Part shown: positions 1 through 8,959 of the stretch, one piece after another
Layout: every line of letters begins with the position of its first letter
How positions within the stretch are numbered: position 1 is the first letter of the stretch
DNA from: Acidovorax sp. T1
Lineage (GTDB): Bacteria; Pseudomonadota; Gammaproteobacteria; Burkholderiales; Burkholderiaceae_C
DNA: 64,000 bases
Direction: 5' to 3'
NCBI RefSeq assembly: GCF_002176815.1
Contig: NZ_CP021648.1
Span: 186,001 to 250,000, forward strand
Notes under the pieces: model-generated
Database searches by the model: none
Told to the model about the DNA's origin: nothing
The model's input: only the letters and a program-made list of their open reading frames with translations
Program-made: the position numbers and the translations under genes

Positions 1-166
1 AGGTGCGAGCTCATCGTGGCAGTGTAGTGGGGCAGTGGAGTCGGTTCGGGCAGGGCTCCATCGTGACCCGCAGGCGTCGCGCAGCGTTGAAGCCGCCGTA
101 AAGTTCCGGTAAACCGTGCAACCTCGCAGGTGCTCAAATGCTATTGTTTATATAGCTGTTGGCGCT
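1..166. other. Intergenic start of window
   Basis: No convincing reading frame or RNA gene is seen here. The right part carries a partial copy of the dispersed palindromic repeat (near 150-172), directly beside the ampG stop codon. The gene to the left lies outside the window. Confidence 0.5.
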
Positions 167-172
167 TTAAGG
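150..172. repeat. Dispersed palindromic repeat, partial copy 1
   Basis: The half-site ATAGCTGTTGGCGCTTTA matches the left arm of the family (AATAGCTNNTNGCGCTT). The matching right arm is absent, and the copy abuts the ampG stop. Confidence 0.6.
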
Positions 173-1573
173 TCGGGCACTAGCGGGTGTTTTGACCCGT
201 GAGGCCAGCCATACCAGCCCGAGCACCGGCAGCCCCAGCAAGGACGTGGCCGTAAAGAAATGGGCGTAGCCGAAACTGTTGACATAGTCGCCCGAAAAGC
301 CCGCCACAAACTTCGGCAGAAGCAGCATCATCGAGCTGAACAGCGCGTACTGCGTGGCCGAATAACTCACGTTGGTCAGGCTCGACAGATACGCAATGAA
401 CGCGGCCGACGCAATGCCGCTGGCCAGGTTGTCGGCCGACACCACGGCGATCAGCGCCGTCACGTCATGCCCATGGCCCGCCAGCCAGGCAAACAGCAGG
501 TTGCTGCCCGCGCTGAGCACGGCGCCCAGCATCAGGATGCGCATCACCCCCAGGCGCATCGACAGCACGCCGCCCACAAAGGCGCCCACCAGCGTCATGA
601 TGACGCCGTAAATCTTGGTGACCGCCGCCACCTCGTCCTTGGTGAAGCCCATGTCCACATAGAACGGGTTGGCCATGATGCCCATCACCACGTCGCTGAT
701 GCGGTACACGGCGATCAGCGCCAGGATCTGCGCGGCCTGCCAGCCGTAACGGCCCAGAAAATCGGCGAACGGATCGACCACGGCGCCCTTGATCCATTCG
801 GCCGCGTTCTTGGCGGGTGGCAGCACCACGGGCACCGGCTCGCGCGAGAACAGTACCGTGACCACGCCCACGGCCATCGACGCGGCCATGGCCAGATAGG
901 CCGCCTGCCAGGCGCCATTCTGGTAGGCCGCGGTGCCCTGGGCCACCGCCTGGCCAACCGCCTGTGCTGCAGCGGGTGCCACCTCGGAGCGCGCCGCAAT
1001 CCACAGCACGCCCGCGCCAGCCCAGATCATGGCCAGGCGGTAACCGGTCTGGTACGAGGCGGCCAGGGCGGCCTGGTGATTGGCATCGGCCGATTCGATG
1101 CGAAACGCGTCCAGCGCGATGTCCTGCGTGGCCGAGCCAAAGGCCACCGCCAGCGCGCACCACACGATGGGGCCCAGCGTGAGGCGCGGGTCGGCCAGCG
1201 CCATGCCCACGAGCCCGGCCACGATGAGGGCCTGCGACAGCAGCAGCCAGCTGCGCCGCCGCCCCAGCCAGCGCGTCAGCAGCGGCAGCGGCATGCGGTC
1301 CACCAGCGGCGCCCACAGCCACTTGAAGCCATAGGCCAGGCCCACCCAGCTCAGGTATCCGATGGTGCTGCGGTCGATGCCGGCCTCGCGCAGGCGAAAG
1401 CTCAGCGTGCCCAGCACCAGCAGCAGCGGCAGGCCGGCGGAGAAGCCCAGCGTCAGCATGCGCAGGCTGGCCGGTTCGAGGTAAACGCGCAGGGTTTGCA
1501 GCCAGGAGGTGCGTGGGGGATGCATGTCGCGGGCAGGCGTGGCCGCTGCGGGGGTCGGGATGGGGTCTGGCAT
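167..1573 (-). CDS. ampG: AmpG-type muropeptide MFS permease
   Basis: Predicted 468-residue inner-membrane permease of the major facilitator superfamily. The family imports anhydro-muropeptides released by cell-wall turnover into the cytoplasm for recycling. The protein is strongly hydrophobic with many membrane segments, and its first half follows the AmpG pattern (GFSAGLPLLLV near residue 44, then SWVGLAYGFKWLWAPLVDR near 75). A linker rich in Ala and Gln (about 197-225) separates the two halves. A later ATG (MHPPRTS, at 1525) is an alternative start that would remove a Pro/Ala-rich leader. The gene is divergent from an M48 protease gene. Substrate is inferred from family only. Confidence 0.85.
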   Translation of the reverse strand: MPDPIPTPAAATPARDMHPPRTSWLQTLRVYLEPASLRMLTLGFSAGLPLLLVLGTLSFRLREAGIDRSTIGYLSWVGLAYGFKWLWAPLVDRMPLPLLTRWLGRRRSWLLLSQALIVAGLVGMALADPRLTLGPIVWCALAVAFGSATQDIALDAFRIESADANHQAALAASYQTGYRLAMIWAGAGVLWIAARSEVAPAAAQAVGQAVAQGTAAYQNGAWQAAYLAMAASMAVGVVTVLFSREPVPVVLPPAKNAAEWIKGAVVDPFADFLGRYGWQAAQILALIAVYRISDVVMGIMANPFYVDMGFTKDEVAAVTKIYGVIMTLVGAFVGGVLSMRLGVMRILMLGAVLSAGSNLLFAWLAGHGHDVTALIAVVSADNLASGIASAAFIAYLSSLTNVSYSATQYALFSSMMLLLPKFVAGFSGDYVNSFGYAHFFTATSLLGLPVLGLVWLASRVKTPASARP

Positions 1574-1606
1574 GTGCGCGTGGGGATTTTTGTCTATTAT
1601 TCCCGC

Positions 1607-2476
1607 ATGTGTCTTTTCTGCCCGGCGTTGCCGCCCACTGCTGCCCCCTCGTCACCCTGGATGCCCCGCCGCGCCTTTTTGCTGGCCGCCGGCGCAGGCG
1701 CGGGTGTGCTCGTGGCGGCCCCGGCGTTGGCGCAGGTGGATGTGGGCGCGGCCTCCGGCTTGCGCCGGCTGGTGCCCGCCGAAACGCTCGAATCCTCGGC
1801 CACCCAGCAATACAGCCAGTTGCTGGCCCAGGCGCGCGCCAAGAATGCCCTGGCGCCCCCCGGCCACCCTCAGCTGCAGCGGCTGCACGCCATTGCGCGG
1901 CGGCTGGTTCCCTACACCGCCCAGTGGAACGACCGGGCACGCCAGTGGCGCTGGGAGGTCAACCTGATCGGCAGCAAGCAGATCAATGCCTTTTGCATGC
2001 CCGGCGGCAAGATTGCCTTCTACACCGGCATCCTGGAGCAGCTCAAGCTGACCGACGACGAAGTCGCCATGGTGATGGGCCACGAGATGGCCCACGCCCT
2101 GCGCGAGCACGCCCGCGAGCGCATTGCCAAAAGCAGGGCCACGGGCCTGGGGCTGTCGCTGGGGGCGCAGCTGCTGGGCCTGGGCGATTTGGGCAACATG
2201 GCGGCCAACCTGGGCACCCAGTTGCTCACGCTCAAGTTCAGCCGGGGCGATGAGTCCGACGCCGATCTGGTGGGGCTGGAGCTGGCCGCACGCGCGGGCT
2301 ACAAGCCCGAGGCGGCCGTGAGCCTGTGGCGCAAGATGGGCAATGCCACCGGCAACGCGCAAGGGGGGCTGGCATTTTTGTCCACGCACCCCAGCGGCCC
2401 GGAACGCATCCGCGAGCTCGAAAGCAATGTGCCCAAGGTGCAGGGGCTTTATGCCGCCGCACGCCGGGGTGGTTGA
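1607..2476 (+). CDS. M48 family zinc metalloprotease, exported
   Basis: A 289-residue protease with an N-terminal export signal. Twin arginines (residues 21-22) precede a hydrophobic Ala/Gly-rich stretch ending APALAQ near 43, which could be a Tat or Sec signal. The zinc-binding motif HEMAH lies at 159-163 and the third ligand is in ESDAD at 216-220, as in peptidase family M48 (BepA/HtpX/Oma1 relatives). Likely a periplasmic quality-control protease. The first ATG of the frame just before the signal is used; ATG at 1661 (MPRRAF) would give a shorter, cleaner signal peptide and is plausible. The long open frame upstream is the antisense of ampG. Confidence 0.88.
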   Translation: MCLFCPALPPTAAPSSPWMPRRAFLLAAGAGAGVLVAAPALAQVDVGAASGLRRLVPAETLESSATQQYSQLLAQARAKNALAPPGHPQLQRLHAIARRLVPYTAQWNDRARQWRWEVNLIGSKQINAFCMPGGKIAFYTGILEQLKLTDDEVAMVMGHEMAHALREHARERIAKSRATGLGLSLGAQLLGLGDLGNMAANLGTQLLTLKFSRGDESDADLVGLELAARAGYKPEAAVSLWRKMGNATGNAQGGLAFLSTHPSGPERIRELESNVPKVQGLYAAARRGG

Positions 2477-2493
2477 AATTTTGCTGCATTATT

Positions 2494-2538
2494 AATAGCT
2501 GCTGGCGCTTGCTGTATAAGCACTGCAGCCGATTTTTG
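2494..2538. repeat. Dispersed palindromic repeat, copy 2
   Basis: AATAGCTGCTGGCGCTT, a short spacer and a degenerate right arm (TAAGCACTGCAGCC). It lies between the convergent M48 protease and diguanylate cyclase genes. Confidence 0.75.
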
Positions 2539-2584
2539 CCAAATTTCCGTGGCACCCCCCATGCCAGCATCTTCTGGGGGCACG

Positions 2585-3646
2585 CTAACCCAGGCTAACC
2601 CGGTTGCGGCCCGCACGCTTGCTGTCATACAGGGCCTTGTCGGCCCGCGCCGTGGCGTTCTGCAGGTCGTGGCCACCGTGCAACTGTGCCACGCCAAACG
2701 ACAAGGTGAGGGAAATGGGTATCCCGTCGATGGTGAACCGGTGCGCCTCGATGGCGGTGCGGATGCGCTCGGCTGCAGCGTGGGCGGCTGGCAGCGAACT
2801 GTCGGGCATCAGCGCCAGAAACTCTTCGCCACCCCAGCGCGCCAACACATCGCACTCGCGCAGGTTGGCCGACAGCACCTGCGCCACATGCACCAAAGCC
2901 CGGTCTCCGGCAGCGTGCCCGCAACGGTCGTTCACCAGCTTGAAATGGTCGATATCGCACAGCATCAGCGCGACGGGTGCGCCGGAGCGCTGGCAGCGTG
3001 CCAGTTCGTTGGCCGCCAGTGTCTGGAAATGGCTGCGATTGTTCAGACCGGTCAATGGGTCAAGTGTGGCCTGCTTGAGCAGACGGGCTTCGGCCACGAG
3101 GATGGTGCGGCGGTAGAAACCGGCCAGCGCCGCGAACATGCCAAAGATCAGGCAGACATGGATCGCGTTGACGATCTCAACGCGGTGCGGTGGCAATGGC
3201 GCCAGGGGCCCCAGGTATTCGCACAAGGCCTTGAGTCCCAGGTAGTAAACCAGCAGACCCAGCACCATGGGCATGGTGTATCCCTTGGCGTTGGCGATCA
3301 CGATGGCGGGGATGAACAACAGCAGGTAATAGTGAAACCCGCTCTCCCAGCCGATCATCAGCGATCCCAGTGCCGAATGGACGATGACCTCCACCCAGAT
3401 CAGCGCCACCCCCAGCATATTGCGCCGCCGCCGGATCAGCGCATAGGCGCTGAGGTACATCGCGATACTGATGACGTTGATGGCCGCCAGCGGCACCGAG
3501 CCCAACAGCAGAAACAGCACGATGTAGGCCGCATCGATGGTTGCAGCCGTCAGCGCAATGCGGCCCACCATGCCCCAATAGGCCTTGCCTGCAATGCTGG
3601 AGCCGCGCGAGGTGGCCAGGGGAAGGGCGAGGGTGGACGTGGGCAT
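2585..3646 (-). CDS. Membrane diguanylate cyclase (GGEEF)
   Basis: A 353-residue protein that should make cyclic di-GMP from two GTP. Residues 25-180 hold about six hydrophobic segments forming a membrane sensor domain without recognised ligand residues. A GGDEF domain follows: DPLTGLNNR at 196-204, DIDHFKLVND at 231-240, and the active-site signature GGEEF at 272-276. RECD at 263-266 lies exactly five residues before it, the position of the inhibitory I-site, so product feedback inhibition is expected. No EAL domain is present. The gene converges on the M48 protease gene, with a repeat copy between them. Confidence 0.92.
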   Translation of the reverse strand: MPTSTLALPLATSRGSSIAGKAYWGMVGRIALTAATIDAAYIVLFLLLGSVPLAAINVISIAMYLSAYALIRRRRNMLGVALIWVEVIVHSALGSLMIGWESGFHYYLLLFIPAIVIANAKGYTMPMVLGLLVYYLGLKALCEYLGPLAPLPPHRVEIVNAIHVCLIFGMFAALAGFYRRTILVAEARLLKQATLDPLTGLNNRSHFQTLAANELARCQRSGAPVALMLCDIDHFKLVNDRCGHAAGDRALVHVAQVLSANLRECDVLARWGGEEFLALMPDSSLPAAHAAAERIRTAIEAHRFTIDGIPISLTLSFGVAQLHGGHDLQNATARADKALYDSKRAGRNRVSLG

Positions 3647-3831
3647 GTGGGGCGATGTGGTGTGGCCAGGTGCCGCGGGGCTGAGTGCTATTGATCACTG
3701 GCACATCGCGGCGGCTGAGTGCATGGTCACTGCATTCTGTTACCTGAAACAAGGCAAAACCTTTGTCCGACAAATAAAGTCAAGTATTGACCCGGGATCA
3801 AGCCGCCTGCCGGCGACAGTTCGGCAGTGGC

Positions 3832-4470
3832 TCAGGTGTTGCCCACATACGGGTTGCTGCGCCGCTCGCGCCCAAAGGTGCTCTCGGGTCCGTGCCCTGG
3901 AATGAACACCGTCTGGTCGCCCATGGGCCACAGGCGCTGCGTGATGCTGTCGATGAGCTGCTGGTGGTTGCCCTGCGGGAAATCGGTGCGGCCAATGCTG
4001 CCGGCAAACAGCACATCGCCCACAAAGGCCCGGTCAATCTGCGGCGCATGGAACACCACATGGCCGGGCGTGTGGCCGGGGCAGTGGCGCACGTTCAGCG
4101 TTTCGTTGCCGATCTGCACCTGGTCGCCGTCGTGCAGCCAGCGCGTGGGCGTGAATGGCTGCGCGGGTGGAAAGCCGAACATCGCGCTTTGCTGCGGCAG
4201 GCCGTCAATCCAGAACTGGTCGGCCGGGTGCGGGCCGACGATGGGAAGTTGCAGACGCTCGGCCAGTTCGCCCGTGCCCCCGGCGTGGTCGATGTGGGCG
4301 TGCGTGAGCCAGATCTGTTCCAGGGTGAGGCCCCGGCGCTCAACCTCCGACAGCAGGGTGTCCAGATCGCCGCCGGGATCAATGATGGCGGCCTTGCGGG
4401 TGGCGTCGCACCAGACGATGGAGCAGTTTTGCTGGAACGGCGTGACGGGGATGGAGAGGTACTGGAGCAT
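3832..4470 (-). CDS. Metallo-beta-lactamase-fold hydrolase, glyoxalase II-like
   Basis: A 212-residue cytoplasmic hydrolase. The zinc motif THAHIDHAGG (about residues 75-84) is the HxHxDH signature of the metallo-beta-lactamase fold. A later His in HCPGHTPGH and Asp in FVGDVLFAGSIGRTDF complete the binuclear metal site. Length and motif order fit the YcbL/GloB-like group (glyoxalase II or related thioesterases); the C-terminal substrate domain of classical GloB is missing, so the substrate is not settled. The start MLQYLSIPVTPFQQN is typical of the family. A tetranucleotide tandem repeat lies 56 bp upstream of the start. Confidence 0.85.
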   Translation of the reverse strand: MLQYLSIPVTPFQQNCSIVWCDATRKAAIIDPGGDLDTLLSEVERRGLTLEQIWLTHAHIDHAGGTGELAERLQLPIVGPHPADQFWIDGLPQQSAMFGFPPAQPFTPTRWLHDGDQVQIGNETLNVRHCPGHTPGHVVFHAPQIDRAFVGDVLFAGSIGRTDFPQGNHQQLIDSITQRLWPMGDQTVFIPGHGPESTFGRERRSNPYVGNT

Positions 4471-4525
4471 GGAAAAAATCAGTTCGGTTGCCGCATCGGC
4501 AGGCCCGAACGATAGCGCAAACGCT

Positions 4526-4579
<54 letters not shown>

Positions 4580-4694
4580 TGCGGGCGCGGCGCCAGGGGT
4601 GGCCCCCGTGGGCAGGGTCAGTTTGCGGTCGCGCAGCGCCTGCGCCAAGGAACTGGGGCGCTGCCCCGGCTTGGCTAACGCTGATGTGCTCTTG

Positions 4695-4744
4695 TTTTAA
4701 TAGCTGCTTGCGCTTGTTGGATAAGCGCTAGAAGCATATTTGAC
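4695..4744. repeat. Dispersed palindromic repeat, copy 3
   Basis: Near-complete copy: AATAGCTGCTTGCGCTT, spacer GTTGG, ATAAGCGCTAGAAGC, then ATATTTGAC. It sits just downstream of the GspE-type gene on that gene's strand. Confidence 0.85.
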
Positions 4745-4754
4745 ATGAAACCTG

Positions 4755-6701
4755 TCACAGGTTGGTGGCGGCCACCACTTCGGTCATGTCGGTCAGGCCC
4801 TGAAGCACCTTTTCGATGCCGTCCTGGCGCAGGGTGAGCATGCCAGCCGCCAGTGCCGAGTGGCGGATGTCGGACGCGGGTGCGCGGCGGCGGATGTGCT
4901 GGCGGATGGGGTCGTCGCTGAGCATCAGCTCGTGGATGCCCAGCCGCCCGTGGTAGCCGTGGTTTTCGCACGCCGTGCAGCCCACCGCACGCCACAGGCG
5001 CAGGTTTCCGAAGGCGTCGCCATGAAGCTTGCGCCACTGCGCCACCTGTGCAGAGCGCGCCTCTTGCGTGTTGCCGGTGCCGCTGGCGAGGTATTGTGAA
5101 GCCAGGTCGGTCAGTGTTTCATCGTCGGCCACGCGCGGCTCGCGGCACGCGGTGCACAGGCGCCGCACCAGGCGCTGTGCGAGGATGGCCAGCAGCGAGT
5201 CCGAGAAGTTGAACGGGTCCAGGCCAATTTCAAGCAGCCGCGCAATGCTTTCGGGCGCCGAATTGGTGTGCAGGGTGGACAGCACCAGATGCCCCGTGAG
5301 CGAGGCCTCGACGGCGATGCGCGCGGTTTCCTCGTCGCGCATTTCGCCGATCATGATGACGTCCGGGTCGGCGCGCAAAAAGGTGCGCATGGCGGCGGCA
5401 AAGGTCCAGCCAATGCGCGGGTTCACCTGCACCTGGCGCAGCCCGCTCTGGGTGATTTCAATCGGGTCTTCGGCTGTCCAGATCTTGCGTCCGGCGGTGT
5501 TGATGTCGCGCACCACCGAGTGCAGCGTGGTGGTCTTGCCGCAGCCCGTGGGGCCGCACACCAGCACCAGGCCGTAGCTTTTCTTCATCACACCGCGCAT
5601 GGCCACCAGGTTGGCGGGGCTCAGGCCGATGGCTTCCAGCGGCAGGGGCTTGGCACCGGCCAGCAGGCGCAGCACCACGTCTTCGAGTCCGCGCGAGGTG
5701 GGCACGGTGACCACGCGCAGCTCGACCGGTGGGCCGCCGAAGCGGGCAAAGTCGATCTTCCCGTCCTGCGGCTTGCGGTGCTCCGAGATGTCCATGTTGG
5801 CCATGATCTTGATGCGGGCCACCATGGCAAACCGAAAGCGCGCCGGCAGCTCCAGGTAGGGCGTCAGATCGCCGTCGATGCGCAGGCGCACTCGCACATT
5901 CTGGGGGGCGGGCTCGGTTTCAATGTGGATGTCGGAGGCGCGGTGGTTGATGGCCTCGTCAATCACCGAATTGATCAGGCGCACCAGCGTGTTGTCGGAC
6001 TCGCTGATCACGTCGGCCTGCTCGGCCTCACTGTCGGGCGCCGTCGTGGTGAGGTTGACGGCCAGTTCTTGCGACGTGGCGCGCGAGGTGGTGGCGGGGC
6101 CGGGATGCGCCCCGGCCGCGGTTGGCGAGCCCGCCTGGGGCTGCGGGTGCACGCTGTAGGCCTTGGCGATGGCAGGCCCCAGGGTGCCGGGGGCGGCCTG
6201 TAGCGGAATCAGCCGCCGTTGCGTCAGAAAGCGCAGCTCGTCGAGCAGCACGCGGTCGCAGGGGTCTGCCATGAGCAGCACCAGCGCGTCCTCGCGGGCC
6301 AGCAGGGGCAGCACGGATTCGCGCTCGGCCACCGCGCGGGGTACCAGCGCCAGCGAGGCAGCATCGGGCGTCAGGTGGTCGGGGTTCACCATGTATTCGC
6401 CCAGCCAGCTGTCAATGACATGCTTGAGCTGGTCTTGCGTCACGTCGCCGCGGTCCACCAGAATCTGGCCTACCTGGCGCCGGACGCCTATTCCCTGCTC
6501 GGCTTTTTGGGCCTGAAGGCCTTCTTGCAGCGTGTGTTCGCTGATGACACCGGCCTGCAAAAGGGCTTCGCCAAGGTGGTGCGCCTTTCCCACCACCGGA
6601 TGGGGGGTGGTGACCAGTTTCCAGAGAGTGTCCATGTCCGATGGGGTGAGGCACTGGGGCGGTGCGGGGACAAGCGTTTCTGGCGTGGTAGCGATTTGCA
6701 T
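4755..6701 (-). CDS. GspE/PilB-type secretion or pilus ATPase
   Basis: A 648-residue hexameric ATPase of the GspE/PulE/PilB family, which powers type II secretion or type IV pilus extension at the inner membrane. An N-terminal MshEN-like domain spans about 38-185, a Pro/Ala/Thr linker 186-225, then the ATPase core: Walker A GPTGCGKT at 383-390, Walker B region DPDVIMIGEMRDEETA at 445-460, and a zinc site from two CTAC pairs (C516/C519, C575/C578). The gene stands alone with no secretin, pilin or GspF gene nearby, so pathway assignment is open. Start chosen at MQIATTPETL; the longer upstream frame lacks family character. Confidence 0.9.
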   Translation of the reverse strand: MQIATTPETLVPAPPQCLTPSDMDTLWKLVTTPHPVVGKAHHLGEALLQAGVISEHTLQEGLQAQKAEQGIGVRRQVGQILVDRGDVTQDQLKHVIDSWLGEYMVNPDHLTPDAASLALVPRAVAERESVLPLLAREDALVLLMADPCDRVLLDELRFLTQRRLIPLQAAPGTLGPAIAKAYSVHPQPQAGSPTAAGAHPGPATTSRATSQELAVNLTTTAPDSEAEQADVISESDNTLVRLINSVIDEAINHRASDIHIETEPAPQNVRVRLRIDGDLTPYLELPARFRFAMVARIKIMANMDISEHRKPQDGKIDFARFGGPPVELRVVTVPTSRGLEDVVLRLLAGAKPLPLEAIGLSPANLVAMRGVMKKSYGLVLVCGPTGCGKTTTLHSVVRDINTAGRKIWTAEDPIEITQSGLRQVQVNPRIGWTFAAAMRTFLRADPDVIMIGEMRDEETARIAVEASLTGHLVLSTLHTNSAPESIARLLEIGLDPFNFSDSLLAILAQRLVRRLCTACREPRVADDETLTDLASQYLASGTGNTQEARSAQVAQWRKLHGDAFGNLRLWRAVGCTACENHGYHGRLGIHELMLSDDPIRQHIRRRAPASDIRHSALAAGMLTLRQDGIEKVLQGLTDMTEVVAATNL

Positions 6702-6723
6702 GGAAGGGCGGTAAAGACGATGG

Positions 6724-7527
6724 TCAGAGCGTGAAGTCGTAATCCACGGTGATGGGCGCGTGGTCCGAGAACTTCTCGTCCTTGTAGATATGCTCGGTGC
6801 GCGCCAGGGCCGCCAGCGCGGGTGTCGCCAGGTGGTAGTCCAGGCGCCACCCCACGTTGTTGGCATAAGCCTGGCCGCGGTTGCTCCACCAGGTGTAGGC
6901 GGTGTCGGTGGCGGTGGGTTGTAACTGACGGTAAACGTCCACCAGCCCGCCGTCGGGGTCAGTTGTGTGTAACAACTTTGTCATCCAGGCGCGTTCCTCG
7001 GGCAGGAAGCCGCTGTTTTTCTGGTTGCTGCGCCAGTTCTTCAGGTCGATCTGCTGGTGCGCAATGTTGATGTCGCCGCACAGGATGAACTCCCGCTCTC
7101 CCTTGGTGGCCATGAGGTGCGGGTGGAAGGTGTCGAGGAAGCGGTATTTGGCCAACTGGCGTTCTTCGCCCGACGAGCCGCTGGGGAAATAGGCGCTGAT
7201 GATGGACAGCTTGCGCGCGGGTGTGTCAAAACGCAGTTCGATGGTGCGGCCCTCGGCATCGAACTCGGGCGAGCCGTAGCCGGTGATGACGTCGCTGGGC
7301 TCGTGGCGCGTGTAGATGCCCACGCCGGAATAGCCCTTTTTCTGGGCGAAGTGAAAATGCCCCTGCATGCTGGCAAGCTGCTCGAACCGCGTGGCGACAT
7401 CGGCCGCCTGGGCCTTCACTTCCTGCACGCAAATACAATCCGGCCGCGTAGCTTCGATCCAGCGCTCCACGCCCTTGCTGGTGGCCGATCGGATGCCGTT
7501 GAGATTGAGGCTGGTTAACTTGAACAA
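6724..7527 (-). CDS. xth: Exodeoxyribonuclease III / AP endonuclease
   Basis: A 267-residue DNA repair nuclease that cuts at abasic sites and trims 3' ends. The family order is clear: N-terminal SLNLNGIR, metal-binding Glu in [22 protein letters not shown] for the catalytic Asp/Asn, and C-terminal [11 protein letters not shown] with the catalytic His. The start is taken as TTG (7527), giving [11 protein letters not shown], because no ATG lies in the right place. The gene is divergent from pyrE with only 9 bp between the two starts, so their promoters must overlap each other's coding regions. Confidence 0.93.
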   Translation of the reverse strand: MFKLTSLNLNGIRSATSKGVERWIEATRPDCICVQEVKAQAADVATRFEQLASMQGHFHFAQKKGYSGVGIYTRHEPSDVITGYGSPEFDAEGRTIELRFDTPARKLSIISAYFPSGSSGEERQLAKYRFLDTFHPHLMATKGEREFILCGDINIAHQQIDLKNWRSNQKNSGFLPEERAWMTKLLHTTDPDGGLVDVYRQLQPTATDTAYTWWSNRGQAYANNVGWRLDYHLATPALAALARTEHIYKDEKFSDHAPITVDYDFTL

Positions 7528-7536
7528 GGAATTCCC

Positions 7537-8244
7537 ATGGTGAATGTTGGCGCGCGCACCCCCGAGCAGGGCCGTCTGGCGCAGGATTTTGTACGTTTTG
7601 CCGTCGAGGCGGGTGTGCTGCGTTTCGGGGAGTTCAAGACCAAGGCGGGGCGCCTGAGTCCCTACTTCTTCAACGCCGGCCTGTTCGACGACGGAGACAA
7701 GCTGGGCCGCCTCGCAGAATTCTATGCAAAAGCCCTGCTGGCCAGCGGGATCGAATTCGACATGGTGTTTGGCCCGGCCTACAAGGGCATTCCACTGGCT
7801 GCCACGGTGGCCGTAGAACTGGCGCGCCAGGGCCGCAACGTGCCCTTCGCTTACAACCGCAAGGAGGCCAAGGACCATGGCGAGGGCGGCACGCTGGTGG
7901 GGGCGCCGCTCCAGGGGCGGGTGCTGATCATTGACGATGTGATGTCGGCGGGCACTGCCGCGCGTGAGTCCATCGCCATCATCCGCGCGGCCGGCGCTGT
8001 GCCGCATGCCGTGGCCATTGCGCTGGACCGCCAGGAAAAGGCCACCGAGAATGGCCAGGACGTCGAGCACAGCGCCGTGCAGTATGTGCGCCAGCAGCTG
8101 GGCATGCAGGTGTGCGCTATTGCCACGCTGGCAGACTTATTGCTGTATCTCTCCCAAAAAGGTGGGGTCGAAATGGCCGCACACCACGAACGGGTGCTGG
8201 CCTATCGCCAGCGGTACGGAGTCAACGAAGGGCCATTCAGTTGA
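7537..8244 (+). CDS. pyrE: Orotate phosphoribosyltransferase
   Basis: A 235-residue enzyme of pyrimidine synthesis, joining orotate to PRPP to make OMP. The PRPP-binding loop is [13 protein letters not shown] (about 129-141), and the orotate-site region [16 protein letters not shown] (33-48) matches the family. Length is usual (E. coli PyrE is 213). Its last codon overlaps the TTG start of the next gene, suggesting translational coupling to the DUF4124-type protein. Confidence 0.95.
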   Translation: MVNVGARTPEQGRLAQDFVRFAVEAGVLRFGEFKTKAGRLSPYFFNAGLFDDGDKLGRLAEFYAKALLASGIEFDMVFGPAYKGIPLAATVAVELARQGRNVPFAYNRKEAKDHGEGGTLVGAPLQGRVLIIDDVMSAGTAARESIAIIRAAGAVPHAVAIALDRQEKATENGQDVEHSAVQYVRQQLGMQVCAIATLADLLLYLSQKGGVEMAAHHERVLAYRQRYGVNEGPFS

Positions 8245-8927
8245 GCAAATGGACGTGGATCATGGGCGTGGGGCTGCTGGCCAGCTTGCTGGGGCAAGGC
8301 GCATGGGCGCAGCAGCCTGGCGCCGGCAGCATCTACACCTGTGTCGATCGCCAGGGGCGCCGGCTGACAGCAGACCGACCCATTGCCGAATGCCTGGACC
8401 GCGAACAACGCGAGCTCAGCCCCACGGGCACCATGCGCCGCCAGATTGGCCCGTCGCTCACCGAGCAGGAGCGGGCAGCCCTGGATGCGCAGCGCCGCAA
8501 GGAAGCGGAGGAGCGCGCGCGCCTGCAGGAAGAACGGCGCCGCGAGCGCGTTCTTACCGCGCGCTACCCCGACAAGGCAGCCCACGACGTAGAGCGCGCC
8601 GCGGCCATCCAGTTACTCGATGACATCACCGCCATCGCCGAGAAACGCATGGTGGAACTGCAGCTGCAGCGCAAGGCTCTGGACACGGAAATGGAGTTCT
8701 ACCAGAAGGACCCCACCAAGGCGCCCATGGCGCTGCGCCGCAAAATCGCTGAAAACGATGAAGACATGCAGGAGCAGCGCCGCTTCGTCGGCAACCAGGA
8801 GCTGGAAAAACGCCGCATCCACCAGCGTTTCGACGCAGAGCTGGCGCAACTGCGCAGGTTGTGGGCTGTGCAGCTGACGCCCGCCCTTGCAACATCTGAC
8901 GGGTTGCCGCCTGCCGCGGCGCGCTGA
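8241..8927 (+). CDS. DUF4124-type envelope protein with coiled coil
   Basis: A 228-residue exported protein of unknown function. A signal peptide ([19 protein letters not shown]) is followed by a short DUF4124-like segment ([17 protein letters not shown], about 31-47), common in betaproteobacterial envelope proteins. The rest is charged, rich in Arg, Glu and Gln, and should form long helices or coiled coils. The start is TTG overlapping the pyrE stop (TTGA); ATG at 8262 is the alternative. Probably co-transcribed with pyrE. Confidence 0.75.
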   Translation: MSKWTWIMGVGLLASLLGQGAWAQQPGAGSIYTCVDRQGRRLTADRPIAECLDREQRELSPTGTMRRQIGPSLTEQERAALDAQRRKEAEERARLQEERRRERVLTARYPDKAAHDVERAAAIQLLDDITAIAEKRMVELQLQRKALDTEMEFYQKDPTKAPMALRRKIAENDEDMQEQRRFVGNQELEKRRIHQRFDAELAQLRRLWAVQLTPALATSDGLPPAAAR

Positions 8928-8959
8928 AGGGCACCGGCAGGCGTTGCTGGCGCCGAGTC

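Noticed and set aside
260..1606. Long plus-strand open frame upstream of the M48 protease.
   Set aside because: Its translation is Gln/His/Arg-rich shadow of ampG; protease features begin only after 1607.
2476..2584. Dispersed repeat copies as tRNA or known small RNA genes.
   Set aside because: Arms are palindromic without cloverleaf, and copies vary in the right arm.
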